NCBI RefSeq assembly: GCF_000993825.1 | Contig: NZ_CP011114.1 | Span: 2,852,001 to 2,916,000, forward strand | Source of the DNA: Paenibacillus durus ATCC 35681 | GTDB taxonomy: Bacteria; Bacillota; Bacilli; Paenibacillales; Paenibacillaceae | Length of the DNA stretch: 64,000 bases | Direction of reading: 5' to 3' | Part shown: positions 59,517-64,000 of the stretch, piece after piece | How the letters are laid out: every line of letters starts with the position of its first letter | Position numbering within the stretch: the stretch's first letter is position 1 | Position numbers and translations under genes: made by a program | Notes under the pieces: model-generated | The model's database searches: none | Seen by the model: the letters and a program-made list of their open reading frames with translations, nothing else | What the model was told of the DNA's origin: nothing

Positions 59517-60233
59517 TTATTTCGGGACCTCAAGCTTGTAGCCTACGCCCCACACCGTCGTGATCATCGCTGCAGATTCCGGCGACACCTTATTCAGCTT
59601 CTCGCGGAGGCGCTTCACATGGGTATCCACTGTACGCAAATCGCCGAAAAACTCGTAATTCCACACATCCTTCAGCAGTTCCTCACGTGAAAACACTTTG
59701 TCCGGCGACACCGCCAAATAATGCAGCAGTTCGTACTCCTTCGGCGTCAAGCTGACCTCTTGCCCCCCGGCCGTAACGCGGTGCGCGTCATGCTCGATCA
59801 CCAGATGCGTAAATACGATATTATTGCTGGAATTCGTCTCCTTCGACAGAAAGGCGGTCGCCGAGGAACGGCGCATAATCGCCTTCACCCGGTAGATGAC
59901 CTCACGTGGGCTGAACGGTTTCACAACATAATCGTCGGCTCCCATTTCAAAGCCCTGCACACGGTTGATCTCCTCGCCCTTGGCGGTCAGCATGAGTACC
60001 GGAGTGGACTTTACGTCTCTGAGCCGGGTCAGCACCTCAATACCGTCAATCCCAGGCAGCATGACATCCAGCAGAATCAATCCGTAATCAGCGGCGGTTG
60101 CTTTGCGAAGCGCAATTTCCCCGTCCTCTGCTTCGTCGATTTCATAGCCTTCCTTCTCAAGATACATTTTCAGAAGACGGCGGATACGTTCCTCATCGTC
60201 TACCACCAAAATTCTATTCAGATGCTCTGCCAT
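59517..60233 (-). CDS. resD: Response regulator ResD
   Basis: OmpR-type regulator, 238 aa. Receiver domain with Asp56 as phosphorylation site (LLDVMLPG), Asp12-Asp13 acidic pair, and a C-terminal winged helix (about 135-235; the NYEFFGDLRTVDTHVKRLREKL recognition region). Controls cytochrome and anaerobic genes with ResE. Lies 73 nt after resC. Confidence 0.96.
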   Translation of the reverse strand: MAEHLNRILVVDDEERIRRLLKMYLEKEGYEIDEAEDGEIALRKATAADYGLILLDVMLPGIDGIEVLTRLRDVKSTPVLMLTAKGEEINRVQGFEMGADDYVVKPFSPREVIYRVKAIMRRSSATAFLSKETNSSNNIVFTHLVIEHDAHRVTAGGQEVSLTPKEYELLHYLAVSPDKVFSREELLKDVWNYEFFGDLRTVDTHVKRLREKLNKVSPESAAMITTVWGVGYKLEVPK

Positions 60234-60306
60234 TTCACAACAACCCCTTCATCGATACAGTAGAAGATACCCAGAGATTGACGCTCCCTGTATCCCGGTA
60301 GACAAC

Positions 60307-61569
60307 TTAGTCTGTTCCGGCATACGAATGGAGTCCGGCGATCACCAGATTGACGCCAACCAGAGTAAACATGACAACCAGAAAACCAAGTACGGCCAGC
60401 CATGCGGATTTGCGGCCCTGCCATCCGCGCGCCAGCCGAAGATGGAGATAGGCGCTGTAAAACAGCCAAGTCACAAGAGCCCATACTTCCTTCGGATCCC
60501 AGCCCCAAAATCTTCCCCATGCCACCTGGGCCCATATCATGGCAAAAATCAAAGCCCCCAGTGTAAAAATAGGGAAACCGATGGCGATTGCCCGGTATGT
60601 AATCTCATCGAGATCGCCCTCGTCGATTCCATCCAATACGGGTTGAAGCGCTCTGCCAAGCGGCTTGCGGACAATGAGGCGCAATGCGCCGTAAATCACG
60701 GCTCCGGTCAACAGCGACCAGATCACCGTATTGAATTTCCTTCCGGCATTGACACCCTTCATCCAGGACGGCGCTTCGGTTAGCGGTTTTTTGATGCCAA
60801 GAATCGACTGGAAGCTCTCAATTTCGCTATGGTAAGGTGCCACAATGGGCGGCATTCTATAACTGACTTTCTCTATTTTACTATCATTCTGCCCGGGATT
60901 GTCAACGGTAACGTTGCTTCTGGTAAAAACCGTCTCGTACCCTGCCGCCCGAAATCCGAATACCGATACCAGAAATCCGATAATAACGATGATGGTGAAC
61001 AGCGTAAACTCGACTCCTCGCTGCTGGCGTTTGTCGTCTTTTGACGAGCTATTAAAGTTGACCGTCCGCAGCAGATACATCAGGCCCGCAGCAAATCCCA
61101 CCGCAAAGAAGGATTCGCCAAGAGCAGCCAGCGTCACATGGATATTCAAATAGACCGATCTTAAAGACGGAATCAGCGGCTGGACTTCCTGCGGGAACAC
61201 GGCGGCATACGCCATAACGATGATAGATACCGGAACGGAGAAAAGACCGAGCAGGATTTTGCGGTAAATGGAGAAGATGACGGTAAACGCGACCATCACC
61301 ATCATGGATAAGAAGGTCATGAACTCATACATGTTGCTGACGGGAATATGCCCCCCGCCCGCCCAGCGGGTGAAGAAATACGCAAGATGGCACAAGAGCC
61401 CGAGGGATGAGGCGATAAAGGCGATTTGGCCCCAGCGCGCAGTATGCTCCTTCGGACTCCGGCCGGACCACCTGCGCCCCATGATGGCGATGGTAAACAA
61501 TATGAACGCTCCGCTGTACAGGAAAAAGGCTGCGATAAAGGCATCATTGCTGAAATCGAGCAGACTCAT
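60307..61569 (-). CDS. resC: Cytochrome c biogenesis protein ResC (CcsA/CcsB family)
   Basis: Haem-handling membrane protein of system II cytochrome c maturation, 420 aa with about eight helices. The tryptophan-rich haem-binding motif reads WGRFWGWDPKE, and conserved histidines lie in helices (HLAYFF, HVTLAALGES, HLRLARG). It overlaps resB by 4 nt. Matures cytochromes such as QcrC. Confidence 0.95.
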   Translation of the reverse strand: MSLLDFSNDAFIAAFFLYSGAFILFTIAIMGRRWSGRSPKEHTARWGQIAFIASSLGLLCHLAYFFTRWAGGGHIPVSNMYEFMTFLSMMVMVAFTVIFSIYRKILLGLFSVPVSIIVMAYAAVFPQEVQPLIPSLRSVYLNIHVTLAALGESFFAVGFAAGLMYLLRTVNFNSSSKDDKRQQRGVEFTLFTIIVIIGFLVSVFGFRAAGYETVFTRSNVTVDNPGQNDSKIEKVSYRMPPIVAPYHSEIESFQSILGIKKPLTEAPSWMKGVNAGRKFNTVIWSLLTGAVIYGALRLIVRKPLGRALQPVLDGIDEGDLDEITYRAIAIGFPIFTLGALIFAMIWAQVAWGRFWGWDPKEVWALVTWLFYSAYLHLRLARGWQGRKSAWLAVLGFLVVMFTLVGVNLVIAGLHSYAGTD

Positions 61570-63251
61570 GCTTGACCTCCCCCATTTTCCAATGATTTTT
61601 CATCCACGGAAATATTCATTTTCTCCAGGAAAGCTTTCACTTCCCGCCGAAGCCCGAACCAGTTCTTGTTCGTATGCGCCCCAAGCGTAAGTTCGCCTCC
61701 GTCCACAGTCAGCCAGATCCGTCTATGCTGCCAGTAAAAGCCAAGCACCAGGCCGAGCATGACAATTCCGGCGCCGGTCCAGACAAACGGCATCGCACGG
61801 TCCACGCGGAGGTTGAGATAACTGGTTGATTCCGAGAAATCGACGCCGCTCATATCGCCCACCTCAAGCTCCAGAAAGCGGCCCGCTCCCCCGAGCTTGT
61901 CATTAATCGCGTCCTGCTGGAATTCGGCCTTGTCATTCTGCTTCGGAAAATAGAAGTACTGCTCGCCGCCTGGCGGCAAATTCGGGCCCTTGATCAGAAA
62001 AAGAAAGGCGGGCGCATTCGGATACGGTGATTTGGAGATCGGCTGCCCTTCCTCGTTCAGTCCGAATTCCATATACTTCTCCTTCAGCTCCAGCGTGTAG
62101 GGACCGGCGGCAAAGCGGCGCTGCGAATTCTTCATCTCCAGCTTGAACGAACCGTACGATTCTCCTGTCGCAGAATTGACCAGCTTCGGCGTTACCGAAC
62201 GCAGCACAGGAGTCAGGTCGTAGTCGAACTGATACGCTTTCATTCCTTTGTAGCTCAAAGGATCGTTAACCTGGATCGCATGTAAAGCCACTTTCGTTAG
62301 CTTCGGCTCTTTGGATGGGTCGCCGCAGTCCGCCGTACATTCGTACAGCACCGCCTTCGTTTCGTACAGCTTAGGCAGCACTTTTTTGCCGCGGAATTCT
62401 TCAGGCATTTCTTCGTCCTTGTAGAACTCTACGGTGAATTTCTCATTCTCCAAATAATAGGAGGTATCCGGAATATGGATGATGTCTCCCTGCGGAAAAG
62501 CAAGATGCTGATCCATATTAAGCCCTGGCAGCCCTCTGGCCAGCACGGCAAGCAGAAAGATAATGAGGCCGATATGGATAATGTAAGGCCCCCAGCGGCT
62601 GAACCGGTGCTTTTCCGCGAGCAGTGCGCTGCCGTCCGTCATAACCCGGTAACCCTGTTTCTTCAAAGGCTGAACGGCTCCTGCAACCCAGGCATCCGAA
62701 TCCTCCGCGATCTTTCTTACCAGAACGACCTTCTGCCTTGTCAGAAACCGGCGGTGCTTGCGGATGTTTTGCCGCTTAAGGGCTTTGTACAGAGGGAGCA
62801 CACGGTCAAGGCTGCAGATGACGAGTGAGGCTCCGATCATGACCAGGAGAGTGATGAACCACCAGGATTCATACGTATGGGATAGACCGAGTCTGTAATA
62901 GATTTCGCCGGCTGTGCCGTAACGCTGCTTGTAATAGGTGGAAGGATCGATATTGAGAAAGGTGCTTTCCTGCGGAAAGATCGTTCCCAGCGTGGAGCCG
63001 AGAAGCATCAGCACGATCAGGTAGATCGCGATTTTGACCGAGGAAAAAAAGTTCCATACCCGGTCGACGACGCCCGGATTGGCCTTTTGGGAACGGCGGG
63101 CCATGCCGTCATAGCGCATTTCAAGGGGATCACCCGAGTCCGTGTTATCAAGCAGCGGCTTGCCGCATGCTTCACACAGCACCGTAGCGGCGGGATTCTG
63201 GTGTCCGCATTCGCATTTCGTATTGACGAAAAGAGGGGTGCGGCCGCTCAT
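61566..63251 (-). CDS. resB: Cytochrome c biogenesis protein ResB
   Basis: Partner of ResC in system II, 561 aa. It begins with a zinc-ribbon-like CECGHQNPAATVLCEACG, then has three membrane helices in the first third, a large extracytoplasmic domain (about 235-500) and a last helix near 505. Overlaps resA and resC by 4 nt each. Confidence 0.95.
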   Translation of the reverse strand: MSGRTPLFVNTKCECGHQNPAATVLCEACGKPLLDNTDSGDPLEMRYDGMARRSQKANPGVVDRVWNFFSSVKIAIYLIVLMLLGSTLGTIFPQESTFLNIDPSTYYKQRYGTAGEIYYRLGLSHTYESWWFITLLVMIGASLVICSLDRVLPLYKALKRQNIRKHRRFLTRQKVVLVRKIAEDSDAWVAGAVQPLKKQGYRVMTDGSALLAEKHRFSRWGPYIIHIGLIIFLLAVLARGLPGLNMDQHLAFPQGDIIHIPDTSYYLENEKFTVEFYKDEEMPEEFRGKKVLPKLYETKAVLYECTADCGDPSKEPKLTKVALHAIQVNDPLSYKGMKAYQFDYDLTPVLRSVTPKLVNSATGESYGSFKLEMKNSQRRFAAGPYTLELKEKYMEFGLNEEGQPISKSPYPNAPAFLFLIKGPNLPPGGEQYFYFPKQNDKAEFQQDAINDKLGGAGRFLELEVGDMSGVDFSESTSYLNLRVDRAMPFVWTGAGIVMLGLVLGFYWQHRRIWLTVDGGELTLGAHTNKNWFGLRREVKAFLEKMNISVDEKSLENGGGQA

Positions 63252-63772
63252 CGGTTCACCAGCTTTCCGATTTGCGCATCGAGCGTGCTCAGATCAAGCT
63301 GCCCGATATGGATTGTATCGATTTTTCCTTTGGCGTTGATAAAAAAGGTCGTCGGCAGAGGAGAGATCCCGTAGCTGCGCACCGCCTCCCTCTCCGGGTC
63401 CATCAGAATCAGGAAGTTGACGCCGGTACCGTTTACAAAATTCTGGACCGTCATTTGATCCTCGCCGACATTGATGCCGACGACAACGACTCCCTGGGCC
63501 TTCCACTTCTCCCACTGTGCCTCCAGCGCAGGCATTTCCTTCACGCATGGGGCGCACCAGGAGCCCCAGAAATTCAGGACAATCGGCTTACCTTTATATT
63601 CGTCCAGCTTATGGGTCTTGCCGTCCAGCCCAAGCAGCTCAAAGGACGGAGCACGGCTGCCCTCTTCCGGCTTGCCGTCTCCTCCAAACGCCGAGGTTCC
63701 GATCGCATACCCTCCAAGCAGAACGATCAGAACCAAAATGATGATTTGTACTGGTTTTCTCGCATTGCCCAC
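63248..63772 (-). CDS. resA: Thiol-disulfide oxidoreductase ResA
   Basis: Reduces the haem-binding cysteines of apocytochrome c outside the membrane. The 174-aa protein has an N-terminal anchor (about 8-29) and a thioredoxin fold with the active site WCAPC (Cys73, Cys76); B. subtilis ResA has CEPC, so the Glu is replaced by Ala here. The cis-Pro loop reads PLPTTF. I chose the GTG at 63772 because AAGGGGG stands 8 nt upstream; an ATG six codons earlier lacks a ribosome site. First gene of resABCDE. Confidence 0.94.
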   Translation of the reverse strand: MGNARKPVQIIILVLIVLLGGYAIGTSAFGGDGKPEEGSRAPSFELLGLDGKTHKLDEYKGKPIVLNFWGSWCAPCVKEMPALEAQWEKWKAQGVVVVGINVGEDQMTVQNFVNGTGVNFLILMDPEREAVRSYGISPLPTTFFINAKGKIDTIHIGQLDLSTLDAQIGKLVNR

Positions 63773-63818
63773 ACAGATTGCCCCCTTCAATGATACCGTT
63801 CATATCGTTAACAAGAAG

Positions 63819-63892
63819 TGTGAACATCCTATGAACATTATAACGAATACGGTTCCATTTTTCCGGAGAGTCTTGGGGGCACTTGTGAACAT
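63819..63892 (-). promoter_or_regulatory. resA promoter region with repeated ATGTTCAYA boxes
   Basis: TATAAT at 63837-63842 has no good -35. Three direct copies of ATGTTCACA or ATGTTCATA lie at 63819-63827, 63830-63838 and 63884-63892; the first two are 11 bp apart. The boxes resemble the TTGTGAA-type ResD sites known from B. subtilis. An activator-dependent, possibly autoregulated promoter is inferred. Confidence 0.5.
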
Positions 63893-64000
63893 TATGTGTC
63901 TTTGCGGGTGTTATTTCCTTTGGCCAGTCCGGCCATGGCGAGCTGCTTCAGCCCGTTGATCTCGTCCTTGGTCAGATGGCGGTACGAACCGCGCTTCAGA
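63892..64000 (-). CDS. rluB: Pseudouridine synthase RluB, C-terminal end only
   Basis: The last about 35 residues of a gene that begins beyond the window. The sequence (LKRGSYRHLTKDEINGLKQL) is the typical tail of large-subunit pseudouridine synthase B. In B. subtilis rluB (ypuL) is directly upstream of resA, which agrees. The stop codon lies within the resA promoter region. Confidence 0.75.
   Translation of the reverse strand, partial: LKRGSYRHLTKDEINGLKQLAMAGLAKGNNTRKDT

Noticed and set aside
1-64000. Defence island, prophage or integrated element
   Set aside because: No integrase, transposase, restriction, CRISPR-Cas or phage structural gene is visible, and gene order follows the Bacillales core genome.

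Overview
The window is bacterial chromosome from a spore-forming low-GC Gram-positive of the Paenibacillus type. Evidence: sporulation and germination genes (spoIVA, spoVIF, ypeB, ypjB), bacillithiol synthesis genes (bshA, bshB1), the res and qcr cytochrome genes, strong AGGAGG ribosome sites, and long stretches of gene order shared with Bacillus subtilis (dapB to qcr, aroC to tyrA, hbs to hepT, spoIVA to prsW, resE to rluB). Base composition is moderately GC-rich. No rRNA, tRNA, CRISPR array, phage or transposase gene was seen. Most genes are on the minus strand, so the window reads from right to left.

Layout from 1 upward. 1-5.0 kb: cca, bshA, bshB1, mgsA, dapB, a TPR protein and a MazG-like protein. 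5.2-7.8 kb: ypjC (plus strand), ypjB, ypjA. 7.8-12.9 kb: the qcrABC menaquinol:cytochrome c reductase operon, ypiF, an IDEAL-domain peptide, a truncated gamma-carbonic-anhydrase remnant, an unknown protein and a histidine phosphatase. 13-14.2 kb: an ECF sigma factor with its zinc-binding anti-sigma factor. 14.5-14.7 kb: a gene-free promoter and terminator pair that looks like a small RNA. 14.9-26.7 kb: the aromatic supra-operon aroC-aroB-aroH / trpEDCFBA-hisC-tyrA, carrying three copies of an unrecognised two-hairpin repeat. 27-34.6 kb: a 53-aa peptide, cheR, ndk and a menaquinone block (hepS, menG, mqnP-like, ubiX-like, mqnA, hepT), then an unknown protein and mtrB (TRAP). 34.7-46.6 kb: hbs, spoIVA, a lipoprotein, ferredoxin, nucleotidyltransferase-like protein, spoVIF, gpsA, plsY, der, rpsA-like, plsC, cmk and a PilZ protein. 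46.8-53.7 kb: ypeB, a zinc-ribbon peptide, prsW, mecA, a polysaccharide deacetylase and small membrane proteins. 53.7-55.9 kb: serA behind a serine T-box. 55.9-58 kb: a broken SDR gene and glpK with a coupled upstream peptide. 58-64 kb: resE, resD, resC, resB, resA and the end of rluB.

The most interesting system is the trp leader (23.48-23.95 kb). Right after a sigma-A promoter it has eleven NAG triplets spaced 5-6 nt apart, the signature of a TRAP-binding site. The TRAP gene itself (mtrB) is in the same window, with the RNA-binding Lys/Lys/Arg residues conserved. Unlike the B. subtilis leader, about 270 nt separate this site from an attenuator hairpin, and two upstream ORFs containing Trp codons lie in the leader, one of them running through the terminator. 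This suggests TRAP control combined with leader translation. Other points of note are the repeat family with compensatory stem changes, the sRNA candidate, a second serA promoter downstream of the T-box terminator, and futalosine-pathway genes inserted into the hepS-menG-hepT operon.
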